A DNA stretch of 64,000 nucleotides from Pseudocercospora fijiensis CIRAD86 (Eukaryota; Ascomycota; Dothideomycetes; Mycosphaerellales; Mycosphaerellaceae), in the NCBI RefSeq assembly GCF_000340215.1, contig NW_006921540.1, forward strand, positions 2,913,486 to 2,977,485, given 5' to 3'. This document shows positions 1-11,951 of this stretch, one piece after another. Position 1 is the first letter of the stretch. Each line of letters starts with the position of its first letter. A model generated the notes under the pieces. That model was not told the DNA's origin. It ran no database searches and saw only the letters and a program-made list of their open reading frames with translations. A program made the position numbers and the translations under genes.

Positions 1-1165
1 AGCCATTTGCAGAGCTTATAATAGATTTTATTATAGGTCTTCCCCCTACTAAGCGAAGAGGAAGCAAAGACATCTTTAACGCTATCCTAGTCGTTATAGA
101 CCGATTTACTAAGGGCGCTCGATACATCCCGGCGCGCAAGGATTGGACTGCTATTAATATAGCAGAGGCGCTATAGACTAACATCTTCTATACCTATTAG
201 GGGACCCCTAAAGGGATAGTCTCTAACCGAGGCTCGACATTTACATCTTATTATTAGAGTGAGATTTGCCTATAGCTAAGACTCAAGTATCGCCTGTCTA
301 TAGCATTCTATCTACAAATAGATAGTTAAACCGAAAGGCAGAATGCTACGCTACAGTAGTACCTGCGTAGCTATATTAATAAGAACCCTAATAACTAGGT
401 CAATCTCCTATAGCCTATAGAATTCGTATATAATAACAGTGTACACTCATCTACTAAGGTTTCACTATATATAGCTATAATAGGCCAGAACGCCGCCTTA
501 CTATAAGACCTATTCACCTCGCTCGAGGCCGAGCGCAAGGAAAGGGAAGCGCGTTAAGTACTAATACCTAAGACGCTAGCGGCTATTAAGAGGGTTTAAA
601 AGATGCGAGAAATTCACGCTATAATAGCTGACAAACTAGCAAAGGCCTAGGCCTATTAGAAGGCCTACTATAACAAACACTATACGCTAATAACCTTCAA
701 ACAAGGCGATATAGTTATACTTAGTACGAAGAACCTCCGTATCCGTAAACACCTATTACCTAATAGTAAAACACGCCCTAAACTGGCACTAAGGTACATT
801 AGTCCATTCCGTATTCGAGAAGTTAAGGGCTCCTCCGCATAGGCCTATTAGTTATAGCTTCCTCCTTATTACACTATCTATAATACCTTCTATGTATCCC
901 TCCTTAAGCTATATTACCTACGCGAGGGGGATAAAGCCTCTACTAAATACGAAGACATACTGGCGGATAGTAAAGAGCTGTAGTCTGTAGAACGTATCCT
1001 AGATTATCGGACTAGGCGAGGCAAGAAGGAGTACCTCCTAAAATAGCAAGGCTATTTACTAGAATAGGACTTATAGGAAGCTAAAGATTCCTTCGAGGAT
1101 ATAACCGAGTTGTTAGATAAGTATTAGACTAGCGCGAAGAACAAGAAGAAGGCTAAGGGCCTATA
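1..1165 (+). pseudogene. Integrase core plus chromodomain of family A pol (RIPed)
   Basis: Reading from base 3, the frame gives an integrase start with IDFIIGLPPTKRRGSK and the rve signature VVIDRFTKGARYIP. Near 300-345 comes a stretch like the usual TDGQTERxN region, with its Gln codons turned to TAG. A GPY/F-like stretch follows at about 770-830, then a chromodomain at about 987-1125 (VERILDYRTRRGKKEYLL... LLDKY). A C-terminal chromodomain is diagnostic of the Tf1/sushi-like chromoviruses, where it directs integration to particular chromatin. More than fifteen in-frame TAG/TAA codons inactivate it. Copy A2 carries the same domains. Confidence 0.88.
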
Positions 1166-1180
1166 ATGTCGCCTAGGATT

Positions 1181-1203
1181 AATGCTACCCCCGGGGTACT
1201 ATT
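1181..1203. repeat. 23-bp palindrome, copy 1 (after family A pol)
   Basis: Near-perfect inverted repeat with left half AATGCTACCCC and a complementary right half. It lies just past the pol frame and ahead of the long 3' untranslated stretch. Six other copies occur in the window, all exactly 23 bp by eye and all at retroelement ORF borders. Its role is unknown; an RNA hairpin acting in termination or processing is one possibility. Confidence 0.85.
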
Positions 1204-2348
1204 AGCTAACTAATTAGAGACAAGCAATTGTTAGTAACAAAGGACAATAAGACTATGCTAGGCGCGCTACGACGCGTTAATCAATCAATCGTATACTCTT
1301 TTAAGGACTCTACCTCTTTACTAACGCGCCCTATAGGTCCCCCTTTTGTTCCTTTATTCTATCGAGGCCTCGAGGCCTAGGCGATCGGCGAGGGCGGCGT
1401 CGCGCTTGTAACAGTACGGCCGGCGCGGCTATATTAGTAACGGTGTTGCGGAGTATATTATTAGTAGAAGGAGGAGATTAGAAGCGAGGTAAAGTTAGCG
1501 CTAAGACGACTAGCGTCGCTATTGTTAACATTACTTACTGTTGTCGCTGCGCCTATAGACACAACCTTACCTACACTACGAGCCTAAGGCACCTTTAATC
1601 AAACTTTAATTAAAGCTTTAAGCCTGTTAAAGGTTTAATCAAAACTTTAAGGCCGAGTTAAAACTTTAAGCCGCTTAAAAGGTTAAGTAGACTAATAGAC
1701 TAACTAACTAAGGGCAAAACTATAGAGCTAAGCTAGCCGGGGTCGATCTTGCGGACAATAGGTTACTCCTCGATCTATCTAACCCTTTAAGCGAGGCGAA
1801 CCTCTACTACTACACTTATAATAGCCTTTACCTATAGAAACTAGACGAGCTGTGTTTTTTGAAAAGATAAGATAAGATTAACACTTAAAGGCTGCCAAAC
1901 CTAGCTAATTAGGGCTAGCGAAACTACGAATAATAAGAACAATAACCCTCGGAAACGGACAACCCTCGGAAGCGGACATTGCTAGGTCTTTTAAGAGTAG
2001 ACGCAAAGAACTCGATACGACATTACTTAGAACGGAGGTAGTGCTACAATACCTCGTACGTCTACCTATTATAGTAGGGAAGACGCGCTCGTATCGTAAT
2101 TAGTCGAAGGCCTTCGATTCTTATAGATATATATTACTTTATAGTTTATTGTATATAGAGATAGCGCAGTTAGAGTTGTACATTATATTATTGGAGGTAA
2201 GGTTTAACATAGTTACATAATTAGGTGGTTGAGTGTTCAATTTAGCGCGGGCTAAGCAGCTTATTAGACCTGCTAAGTTAGTAGCAATAGAGGTTAAGAC
2301 TAGGACAAAGACCGGCTACGAGGGCGCGGCCTTTAGAAGGGAAGCGTA
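1204..2348 (+). other. 3' untranslated stretch of family A with CTTTAA-rich repeats and polypurine tract
   Basis: No coding frame persists here. Between about 1590 and 1690 there is a run of short degenerate units built on CTTTAA/TTTAATCAAA. The stretch ends in a polypurine tract (AGAAGGGAAGCG, about 2336-2346) immediately before the LTR. The whole stretch recurs inverted at 40057-41198, so it belongs to the element and is not host flank. Confidence 0.7.
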
Positions 2349-2543
2349 TATTAGGGCTAAAGAGGTTACACGTGATAGTATATAACTAGGCCGAGTAAAG
2401 CTAGGGTCTTAATGCCTTAGGCAGGGCTTAGCGCTTAGCGTTAGGCTAACTCTCCTACCTTCCTCCCTCTCCTCCTAGCTCCTTATCGAATACTACTTAT
2501 ACCTACCACCACCCTATCTACCTGCTAACATACCCTTCTTACA
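2349..2543 (+). repeat. 3' LTR of family A copy A1
   Basis: About 195 bp, starting TATTAGGGCTAAAGAGG (TG become TA by RIP) and ending CCCTTCTTACA. It matches, in reverse orientation, the LTRs at 39860-40056 and 46760-46958 along its full length. It is preceded by the polypurine tract, so it is the 3' LTR of a plus-strand element. Confidence 0.88.
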
Positions 2544-3170
2544 CAAATTGCCCTCTAGTCGCGGCCCTTCTCTAACCCGTAACGCGTAGAGCCTACCCTA
2601 CTCGTAGCGTTAAAACCGGCTCGAGTATTACGGTATTCTAAACGCATCTCTTACTAACTCGGAGCTGCGATACCTAGCCGATAATATTAGGCAAAAGGAC
2701 TACGAGCGCTAGACGGGATAGCATCGGGGGTAGATAAGAGTTATAGGAGCTTCTTCGCGGTATTATATTTACCCGCCGCGGATATTATTTCGATCGTTAC
2801 GGAGTTAGTTTATCGATCTACGGTCGTAGTAGAGTAGACGCGTCTAGCTTTAATATAGTAAGCGATATTCGATTTTCGCGTATATATAGATTTTCCCCGG
2901 CGAGTAGTAGACCTAAGTTCTTTAGATTTTCGAGGTAGATAGTTTTCGTAACTGCGTAGGGCTTTACTATAGCGGATTTTGCGATTTCCGATATATAATA
3001 GTATTGTAGCTAATAGCATCTACCTACTACTACGATTATCTATATACGCGTACTAAAACCCGATAGAAACGGATTAGACTAGTAATAAAGAGTATTATAT
3101 AGTCTATACGGGAGTTTATTTAATTAGTATAGGGGTTGGAAAGTTTACTTGCGGGTTTAGAAAAGTCTGC
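2544..3170. other. RIPed flank, no recognisable gene
   Basis: TpA-rich, CpG-retaining sequence of the same character as the neighbouring retroelement. A 69-codon minus-strand frame at 2810-3019 is basic, low in complexity and unlike any family known to me. The RIP character stops at about 3130-3175, ahead of the SNF2 gene. Confidence 0.5.
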
Positions 3171-3550
3171 TACGGAACACGTGATTCTATATCACATGCA
3201 CGAACACCCTTTGTTACTAGTCTGAGTGGAGATAGCGATGTTGAGGGTGGAGTTGAGGGTCCGTGAACGCCAAGGCTCCGAACTTCACCGAACTTCCTCC
3301 CGAGCAAGAACATCATCTACATTCTGCTCAACGCCTGATCGACAACTGTGCATATCCTTCGGGGGCTTTTAGGCCTTCTCTCAGGAAGAGGTAGAGATAG
3401 ACTGCGCCGTCCCGGGATTACTTCTTGTATGTCACGACTACCATATACATCTCTAAAAATCTCAACCCCAAAGTTTTACATACAATACACATATCCATCC
3501 CATCTCCCCTCACAACCCCCAAACCAAACTCCCTCCCCCCTCACTAAAAA
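3171..3550. other. 3' flank of the SNF2 gene
   Basis: Un-RIPed sequence downstream of the minus-strand SNF2 gene. The pyrimidine-rich plus strand at about 3490-3700 is the reverse of that gene's purine-rich end and its 3' untranslated region. I see no other gene here. Confidence 0.5.
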
Positions 3551-6500
3551 TCAAACTTCATTCCCCATCCCTCCCTCCCCCTCCCCCTCAACCTCCAAAA
3601 ACCTCTCCCCATCCCCATCTCCTTCCGTCTCCTTCGCAAAAACAAACGCCCTCCCCCCCTCCCCCCTCCCAACATCCCCAAACAACCCAAGCAACTCCTC
3701 AACACTCAAGTGTTCCCGAAGTCTAGGATTCTCCATCACCTCATCGATTTCCCTTTCCTTGCGTTCCTTCATGGCCATCATGGCCGAATCGATCGAATTC
3801 TCGACGACGAACCGCGTCATGCGCGTTTCGAATTCCTGCCCGATGCGGAAGACGCGGCAGAAGGCTTGTTGCTCGATCGCCGAGTTCCACCAGGGGTCGA
3901 TGAGGATGACGCGGGAGGCCATGGTGAGGTTTAACCCCAGCCCGCCGCAGCGGAGGGATGCGAGCATGATGTTGCAGTCGCCGTGTGAGAAGGTGGAGAT
4001 GGCCGCGTTGCGGGATTCGTGGGACATGGAGCCCGTGTAGGTGACGGAGCCCCAGCCTTCGGTTCGGCAGATTTTGGAGAGGATGCGGACGACCGGCATG
4101 AATTGCGTGTAGACGATGATTTTCACGCGCGGGTTTTCGGTGATCCAGTTTAAGATCTGGGCTTTGACGGCCATGGTTTTTGTCGAGGGGAGGATTTCGC
4201 CTTTCAGGCCGATCCAGTCGGCTTCTTCTTGCTTGCGTTTCTTTTTGCCGGTCGCGGTTTCGTCGTCGAAGGAAGGGGTGTGCATGGTGGAGGATTGGGG
4301 GGTTTCCGGGGGGCTGATTTTGCAGGGCTCGACGGAGGTGTATTCGGAGCCGCATTCGGAGCATGTTGCGCAGTCGCGGCCGCGGTTGGCGGCGTGGTGT
4401 TGGAGGTCGTAGAGGCATTGGAGACAGTAGATGTGGAAGCATGACGTGACGTGTGGGTTGTCCGGGTCTTGACGACAAGCGCAGCATGTCGAGCGGTCCA
4501 TGATGTCTTCAAAACGGTCGCTCTTGGCTAAAGCTGTCATGTACTTGCCGAAGTTGTAGCTTTGACCGTGTTTGCCGCCAGCATCGTTTAATTCCTCGTG
4601 GTTCATGTAGTCCTTGGCGTTGATTGGGGCGGTCTCGTAAGCACTGATGACTCGAGCAGTGCCCGCAGCGCCGGCTTCTACGTTCTCCTGGTCGAGAGAC
4701 TGTTGAAGCACGTTGCGGAGATGGATCAGGATATTGGCACCATCGTCAGAGTGGCTTGTATACTGAGAAAGCTTGTTGAGCTTCTCGAAGTCCTCGCGCT
4801 GGAGCAAGTCGCAGATCTAAGCAATGGTTAGCTGAGTTCAGCTCCGCGGTTCGAGCGACTTACTGTGCCCTGGACAAGGAGTATATGAGCGCAGAGCTGT
4901 CGAAGGCGCAGAAGCATGGTCCCTGTAGGTGAGGTCAGTAAACATCCTCAAAATCACCTGCAATGTCGTGCTCTTACAGATGTGGTTGTAGTGGTTGGAA
5001 AGTCCAACATTGCCCTCATTCTTCGAAATGGTGTTGATGCGCTGCACGAAGCGGTTCTTGACGATCTCATAGATCGCACGCTCGGTCTCGTTGAAGCTGA
5101 GCCAGACAACACTCTGCTTCGGTTGTGGCAGATCGAGAAGTCGAGCGCCAAAAAGAGTGTCCTGTAAAAGTCAGCACTCCATTGTCGAGACGCGAGTCTA
5201 AACGTCTGAAAACGTACCAAGTGGGTTCGTCGAATCATTATCTTTCGAAGGAAGACGGCCAATTTTCCAGTACCGTCTGGATCGTCCGGGCAGCAAAAGT
5301 TCTCCTTGAAGATCTTGAAGGAACCCGTGTGAGGCTCGCGCAAGAACTTGAAGTAAGGGTAGAATTCTGACAAGCGATTCATGATGGGCGTGCCAGAGAT
5401 AGCCCAGTGATGAGTTGCCATGACAGCACGGCAGGCAAGGCTTGTATGCCCAGTATGGTTTTTGATCGCCTGAGCCTCGTCCAGCACGACACGATGAAAC
5501 TTGATCTTGTGAAAGAGGCCCTTGTTGTTTTGCAGGAAGTCTTTCCACCAGGCGTCCTTCTGCTCAGCCGTTGTCAATTCCACAGGAACTGGTGCCTTGG
5601 GATAGCTCTTGCCGATCTCGTGGTAGGTGGTCAGGCAGATGTCAGCCTCCTGAATCGTCTGAATGATGCGCTCCTCGTTTCCACCAATCCGGTTACCTGC
5701 GCGATGCTGCACCCAGTTTCTGATACCGTGTCGGTGGGCATCTTTGCCCGTCCAGCAATGCTTTGCGATCTCTGCATCCCATTGCGTACACAGAGCTGGA
5801 CTGGCAACAATCAAGGTGCATACAGGGCCTGTCGGAGACGGATTTCTGCCGTTAACGACATTCGCAAGCATCATGACCGTCTTGCCGAGACCCATCTCGT
5901 CTGCAAGGATGCCACCTCTGGGCTCGGTCACCTCGCCCTCACGCTTACGCATAAAGGCAGCACCGAGGACCTGATAATGCTTAAGGGTGGATTTCAAGCC
6001 TTTGAGATGCCAGTTGCCATCCTGGCTAGGAAAGCAAGCGCCCTGGCCAGTGAAGGCCTTGGTCGATTCATGCAGGTACTTCTTGTCTGCCGAGGCGATC
6101 TTGCGGTTCTCTGAAGGTACCGATGCGATCAATTGCTTCAGGGCATCATCCTTGCGGCGTTTGTTGAAGGTTGGTTGGTCTGGCTTCTCGGCATTTTGTT
6201 GAGTGTCCTTGAAAACATTCGTGCCGTAGATTGAAGTCAGGTTGGCCATAGCACGGCTACCCTTCTTTGAGCGGCTGTCCTTCTTCTTGCCACCTAGCTT
6301 GCTCTTTCGCTGAGCCTTCTGCAAAAGATCCTCGACATCCTGATCAGTATAGTCGCTACCACGCTTGCCGTGCTTAGACTTCTTGCGAGCCTTTGACTTT
6401 CGAGAGCGGAGTGACTCTTCGTCATCTTCGCCGTTGAAGAGCCCGCCAAGCTTCCGCTTGCCTTTGTCCTTGCGACGACGCGGAGCTGAATCGTCATCGT

Positions 6501-7314
6501 GATCATCAGAATACAGACTACTGTAAGGCTGGCTCGAGTGAGCTGGACTCATCGCACCGGACACAAAAAGGTCGCTGCTTTGATTGTCCTCGGTGTCCTC
6601 ATCATCGTCGAAAAGACCCAGAGCCAACGCTTCGTCAGCCTCTTTCTTGCGTAGTCTGGACGCTTCTCGAGACTCTGCTTGGATGTACTCGATCTCCTCC
6701 TCAACATCCGTAAGCTTTGCCGCTCTTCTGCGGAAGTATCGCTCTTTGTGCTTCTTGAATTCCTCGGCAGCTGAATCAGAAGTCTGAGGCATGGCTGGCG
6801 GAGGCATAGGCGTAGAAGGAGTTTGAGTAGCGCTCGTGTCTAGCTCCATGCTATCATGGCGACTCGAGCGCTCCGGAGCAGCTCGTGGCACCACAGCTGA
6901 CTGTTTCTGGCGGAAGCAATCTATGAGCTTCTGCTGCCGCTCGAGCACTTTGGTCTTGTTATCCAAGCCCTTGAGCATTGGAACGCCAAGATTGAGGCTT
7001 CTTGGCTTCTCAGGAGGTGTGTTGGACTTTGCTGGAGGCATGACCTGCTCCTGCTTGGTGGCCTCTTCTGGAGCGTCGTGGAGTTGCATGCCATCTGGCC
7101 CTTCCGTCGTAGCAATCACAACCTCGTCTCCAGCCTCGCTCTGAGGATCTTGGCCCCCGTCTGTCGGAGTGAGTGGCGGAGGGTCCGGCATGGCAGAGTT
7201 GTCGTAGTTGGCAAAGGGATCGAAAGACTCAGGGTCCTCGCTCGGCCGCTGAAAGTCGTCCATTGGGATATCGTGCTCAGCGGACGCGCGCTGCTGTGGA
7301 GAGGTTCCGTCCAT
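3551..7314 (-). CDS. SNF2-family DNA-dependent ATPase with inserted RING finger (Rad5/Uls1/HLTF type)
   Basis: Four exons by my splice reading: 7314-5218, 5161-4978, 4922-4864 and 4816-3551. Introns of 56, 55 and 47 bp have GTACGT, GTAAGA and GTAAGT donors and TACAG, TACAG and TTAG acceptors, and give 1201 residues in frame. The first 430 residues are acidic/basic and low in complexity. Walker A (GGILADEMGLGKT) is near residue 467 and motif II (VVLDEAQAIKN) near 610. Splicing restores the SNF2 block MLLRLRQLCAH across exons 2-4. A C3HC4-type RING follows near 890 (CCACRQ...CFHIYCLQC), then helicase motifs V and VI (GGLGLNL, FRIGQ). Relatives with this layout are nuclear translocases with ubiquitin-ligase activity in replication-stress tolerance or SUMO-targeted ubiquitination. 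No HIRAN domain is seen, so Uls1/Rrp-like is somewhat more likely than Rad5 (inference). Confidence 0.92.
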
Positions 7315-8379
7315 TGTGCAGAGTCGTGAAAAAGGGAAGGATTGGTATGGGTATGGGTTTGTGAAAAGTGATGGGTCGTGCTAAAAATGGGTGATTCTGG
7401 CCGCTGATTGGTCAGTGATGTGTTGTGAAGGTGGTGATGGTAGTGTTGAATAAGCAGCTTGAAGGGGCTGAAGGATGGTTGGTGTTGCTTGTTGTGTGTT
7501 GTCGTGTTGAGGGTGTGGAAGAATGGAAGTTGAGGTGGTCTGATATAGTCATGTGCGGCGTGGCCAGTGAGCCGCAATGCGCGCATGTGAGGGCAGGAGC
7601 GCCGGTGATGAGGCGAGAAAGCATGTGCAACTGAGGGGTATGCACGGTCCAATCTGATATGGAAAGTGATGCCAGAGTGTTCCATCTGTACCCAGCAGCT
7701 CTGTCGTATGCTAGCTAGGCCACGCACCCCGATCGAAAGCCCGGTGCACTAGAGACCTCGAGCAGAGCGAGTGAGCTCACACGCTGTTCACATATCTCTA
7801 GCGTTCCATCTGTCCCGTCAGCTCCGTGCCGAGGTGTCAAACCGCGCACTGTGATCGAAAGCCAGCATTGCACGCGAGAAGGCCTTGGCGTGAGGCAGAG
7901 CGAGTGAGCTCACACGCTATTCACATATCTGTAGCGTTTCGTTGTCGACAGCAGCTCCGTGTCTCATGTCAGGTCACGCACACTGGCCGACAACCGGGAC
8001 TGTGTCCTCGGACCCGGGGCGGCGAAGCACACAGGATATCGGTTCGTCTTTCACGATTAGCGTAAACGCTCGTCGACGATTCGGCGTTGATAGAACGGGC
8101 AGGTCTTCCAGCGAAATTCTCAAGTCGAGGAGGCAGTCATGTAAGCGTTTATAGTGAGATGAGCTGAAAAGGCCCTAAACCATCAATACTCATTTGCATT
8201 CGGGGTATCTAAAAAAGACTGCCAAGAAAGTTCCAATCGAACTCCGCGCCGCTGCTTCTCTGGATAGCTCTTTCTGTCGCAGTGTTTGTTCTGAAGAGTA
8301 CGGGATTAAGATGAGGTCGTATGCCGTGCATTCTCGGCGCCGATAAATTACAGGAAATCGCGAGGGAGTGTCGTTTCGC
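7315..8379. other. Intergenic region between the SNF2 gene and the Ca2+/H+ exchanger gene
   Basis: It holds the 5' flank of the SNF2 gene, the tandem repeat at 7680-7990, and the 3' flank of the minus-strand exchanger gene. Frames of up to 203 codons cross it (for example minus 7116-7727), but they are low in complexity, run into the SNF2 coding exon and look like shadows. Confidence 0.5.
7680..7990. repeat. Tandem direct repeat, about 125-bp unit, roughly 2.5 copies
   Basis: Units start near 7680, 7804 and 7935. Each opens with a block resembling CATCTG...CAGCTCYGTG. The first two continue with GATCGAAAGCC and CAGAGCGAGTGAGCTCACAC, then CGCT(G/A)TTCACATATCT(C/G)TAGCG; the third is cut short. 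Divergence between units includes transversions, so RIP is not the main cause. Purpose unknown. Confidence 0.75.
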
Positions 8380-10272
8380 TTAACCGGCCACATCGCCCTT
8401 GGCTGGGTAGAACCAGGCGGCGATGGCGATGATGAGGTATGTAATCATAAGGAGAACGCCTTCCAGCCAATGTGACTTGCCGTCGTTGATGAGGTAATTG
8501 ACTGGAATTCGTTAGCGGAGTTGGGACTCGAGGTGGAGCGAAAAGCTTACCGAGCCAGATGCTGAGCACCAGGATGACAACCAAGAATCCATCAAAATCA
8601 AGGCTGAGCACGTTGGGCTTGCCAATTCCGAACCAGCTGAAAAGGACCATGAGCGGGAGGACGAGCAATGCAATCTGCAGCGAAGAACCAACGGCAACAC
8701 CAATCGACAGGTCCATCTTGTCCTTGATAGCGACCGTGACCGCGGTGGCGTGCTCTGCTGCGTTTCCCACGATCGGGAGGAGAATCAGACCGATGAATTC
8801 GGGGGAGACGCTTTTTGCGACATCGTTGATTGCGCTGACCATGTATTCGGCACATAGAGCAATGAAGACGGTCGAGATGGCCAGTGTGACGAGAGCACCA
8901 GTGATGGAGAGATTGGGCGTCTCCTCCTCTTCTTCCTGCTCGTGCACTAGATTTTCCTGGTTGACACGTCCACCAGCGGGCGCAGCACCACTTGCAGCAC
9001 CGATCATGGCGATACCCTTCATTGCCTCGCCTGCGTCTTTCTTGCCAGATGATCGCTTTGGCGTCTTCTGGCTGGGCTCGTTGTACATGTCGGTGTGGGT
9101 GCGTAGCTGGAAGAACAGGTAGCAGGCGTATACCAGCAGGAGCAGAACAGAAGTTCCTCGCGAGGTTGGGACAACGCCATTGTCGACGTTGGCGAAGATC
9201 TGGAAAGCGGTCGGGATGATCAAGCTCCCGATGGCGAGGGCCAATAACGATGCAGCGGTTTGCGCGACGGTGATGTTGAAGTGCTGTTCTTTTCTGTTGA
9301 CGCCACCACAGAAGAAGCACATTCCCAAGACCAGAAGCAAATTGGAGAGCATAGATCCGATGAGCGAAGTTTGCACAATGAGAACCTTTCCCTGCGTCAG
9401 GGCGATGACGCTGACAATCAGCTCGACAGCGTTTCCGAAGGTGGCGTTGAGAAGTCCGCCAAGCACTTCGCCAATATACATGGCGAGCTCTTCGGTCGAA
9501 TAAGACAGCATGGCTGCCAGGGGGATGATGGCAATGAAGTTGACGACGAAGACGGCGATCTTGTTGACGTGGGCATATTCGATGGCAATCCCGACTGGCA
9601 CAGCGATGAGCAGAATGTTGATCCAGCTGAAGAAGACGGCCTTGAACTGGCTCATGAAGGGGATTTTCGGGTGTTTCTCCTTCTTCTCCTTCGACTTCTC
9701 GGTGTCGGTGTGGTGGAAGTCATGGCTATCGTCGCCCTCCTTCTTGCCCAGTGCGAAGAATGCTCGTTTCCGTTTTCGTGGCTTGCCATCTTCGTTCGCT
9801 TCTCTCGATAGCTCTCGCGATGATTCGGCTCCTATGCTGTCCGGGGCATTCTTCTCGGTCTGGTTACTACTCTGGTTCTGTTCGAACTCCTCTATGCCTT
9901 TGCTCTTGCCAGGTGAAGGATCCCATTCTGGGCCTGTCGGGAAGGTGGCGTGGTGAGCGGGGTGTGGTTGTTGAAGAGTGGCGTCGATGGAGTTCTTGTT
10001 GTCGACGGGGGATGGATCTGGCTCGCTTTGCACGTGGCGCAAGTTCAATTGTTTCTCCGGGTCTGCTTCAGGACCAGCTCCATGGCGGACTTTCGGGTTG
10101 AATCGACCGAATGGGTTGAAAGTGTGCACTCGGTCGGCTTCTTGCAAGTTGTCGTACCACTAGCAATGGTCAGCGGTGTGTCGGGGATGTTCTGTTTTGA
10201 CGTTCGACCCACAGCCTGGCGTCTGGCGGCGCGTTTGATGCTGTCTGTGCGCCATGCTCCCGTTAGCAGCAT
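8380..10272 (-). CDS. vcx1: Vacuolar Ca2+/H+ exchanger, CAX/VCX1 family
   Basis: The central exon (10159-8551) is one open frame. A 49-bp intron (8550-8502, GTAAGC...CCAG) leads to a last exon ending in the membrane segment LLMITYLIIAIAAWFYP and TAA at 8380. A first exon at 10272-10213 joined by a 53-bp intron is my best 5' model; this end is less certain. Product about 596 residues. A hydrophilic N-terminus of about 180 residues precedes roughly eleven membrane segments. Both cation-exchanger repeats are visible: GNAVELIV near residue 262 and GNAAEHATAV near 485, separated by an acidic loop (EQEEEEE). Family members use the vacuolar proton gradient to load Ca2+, and sometimes Mn2+, into the vacuole. 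The long N-terminal tail may be autoinhibitory as in plant CAX proteins (inference). Confidence 0.92.
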
Positions 10273-11951
10273 GTCGCGAAGAGCGCGTCCGAGGCGGCGT
10301 CTCGGGGTATAACTCACGCATGACGGCTTCGTTCTCGCAGTGGCAGGAAAGTGGAGGTCACGGGAGGGATGCTGCTGGTGTGCCTGACTGCGCCACGACG
10401 AAGGATCGATGTCCGGAGGTCCGAGGAGGGTCGATATCAGTAGAAAGAAATGGACGCTGAGGATGTAGTGAATTCGGGATGTGTTGTGAAGGCAAGCGCA
10501 GGTGGCAGGACGTCGGCGGCGGCCAGCACAACTCCTTTTAACGGGTGCGGTGTGACTTCGCGGTGGTTCGCAGAGACTCAGAGGCGTGGCCGTGGCGCGG
10601 ACTGCAATCTCGCGAACCCAATCGTCCACGTTTCCGGGCCGTGCAGATCTGAGGCGGTGCAGGACGAGGCATACTGTAGCCACAGGGCATTACTTAGCAT
10701 GAACATCTCAAGCTTGGCGCCGTCATGTCATGGGCAATCCTCCAGCGCATCGCATCGCTTCGATTCCTGCTTTGTGCAGACCGCAGATCGCCCGACACGG
10801 CTAGAGAGGCACGCCTGACGTGAAAACGATGATCGGTGTAGTGCAAAAGAAGCTACAGGAGCAAAGTTGGCGAAGAAGCTTGCTGGCGACAAAGCCCACC
10901 CCCACCCCACCCCACTCCGTCCTTGGCACCACCACCATCTCACCTTACCAGTAGCAGTGGCGATACATTGTCTACATTGTCCTTGTGTGAGGCGAAGGCA
11001 GAGGCGCAAAAACACGCGTACACAGGCCCGGCCCGGCCCCGTATCAGCTTTCAAGTCGATGCATGCCGTTTTCTTCTGTTACGCTACGCCTCCGACGCAC
11101 TCAATAAACACGACTTGGACAAGCCTGCCTGAAACTTGGCAGTCTTGTCATCTTGCAGCTTGTCCGGAAGCTTAATTGATCCCTGCAGCGACGAAATGCA
11201 CAGCCACACCGGTACGCTTTTCCCCTTTCCACACCTTTGCGAGAGAATCGGACCTGCGATAAAACATGGAAATGGAGGATCGCGAAAATCAGGCCTCAGA
11301 CTCATGCTTAGCCCGATGTAGGCGTGTGGCGCGGAAATCCCCGAAGCTGAGAGGCTCTGGGAAATTGATATTGGGGGCTGAAATCAACATGTTGATGGGA
11401 CTCACACTCATCCACACCACGACGACGACCACTTGATCAGCAACGGTCTACGTGGAGACAGACCTGCGTAGCGTCCTCATGCTGAATCACGTAGCTTCAA
11501 TGTATTCCGCCGCAAATTGTGCTCTCTAGCTAGCCCCGCTACTGTGCCCACAGTTCCAGCTCTAGCCCTTGAGACGAAAGGAAAGCGCGGCGTCATACCA
11601 AAACAATCTCCTCCAGCTCATCGGTCTTCTCAGGCCACAGCTCGCCGTCCATCATCATCCCAGTGGTGAATGCTGGTCCAATGAATGTATAGCATGATTT
11701 TCCCTGTCAATCTCCCAACGGGCATGCTGGCAGCGTCTCAGTGGTGGGAAATAAAAACCACTCTTAACCAGATTTGCACGACTCGAGAGGTGCTTGCATG
11801 TGAAGTCATGTGATCTGGGGAGAATCTCGTGCCGTGCCCTGAAAAGGTCCGTGCGCCACCACAAGCGTGCTCGAGACGACTCCTCGCAATCCAGCGTCGC
11901 ATCTTTCGTAAACCACACTTGAGTCTTCGTCGGTCATCGACACCAGCCACC
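10273..11951. other. Intergenic region, no supported gene
   Basis: About 1.7 kb between the start of the exchanger gene and the first F-box-like gene. Frames up to 212 codons exist on both strands (for example minus 10045-10683) but overlap the exchanger exon or lack conserved motifs. CA-rich and CT-rich patches at 10890-10990 look like promoter or untranslated sequence. I see no tRNA, repeat or RIP signature. Confidence 0.45.

Larger units (their letters stand above)
1..2543 (+). mobile_element. Ty3/Gypsy chromovirus family A, copy A1 (3' part, RIPed)
   Basis: This is the 3' portion of an LTR retrotransposon that begins upstream of the window. It reads integrase core, C-terminal chromodomain, a 23-bp palindrome, a 1.15-kb 3' untranslated stretch, a polypurine tract and the 3' LTR. 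The same order occurs in reverse orientation at 39860-42400 (copy A2), which fixes the family. The frame is kept but interrupted by TAG/TAA at Trp and Gln positions, the mark of RIP, so the copy is dead. The left end and the 5' LTR are not visible. Confidence 0.9.

Noticed and set aside
3348..4040. Plus-strand frame of 230 codons
   Set aside because: Lies opposite the last SNF2 exon; Pro/Ser-rich text is the reverse of the gene's acidic end.
7116..7727. Minus-strand frame of 203 codons overlapping the SNF2 start
   Set aside because: Low complexity, out of frame with the SNF2 product, no motifs; a shadow plus 5' flank.
10045..10683. Minus-strand frame of 212 codons upstream of the exchanger
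   Set aside because: Its 3' half is the exchanger exon in another frame; only the segment 10272-10213 was used as a possible first exon.
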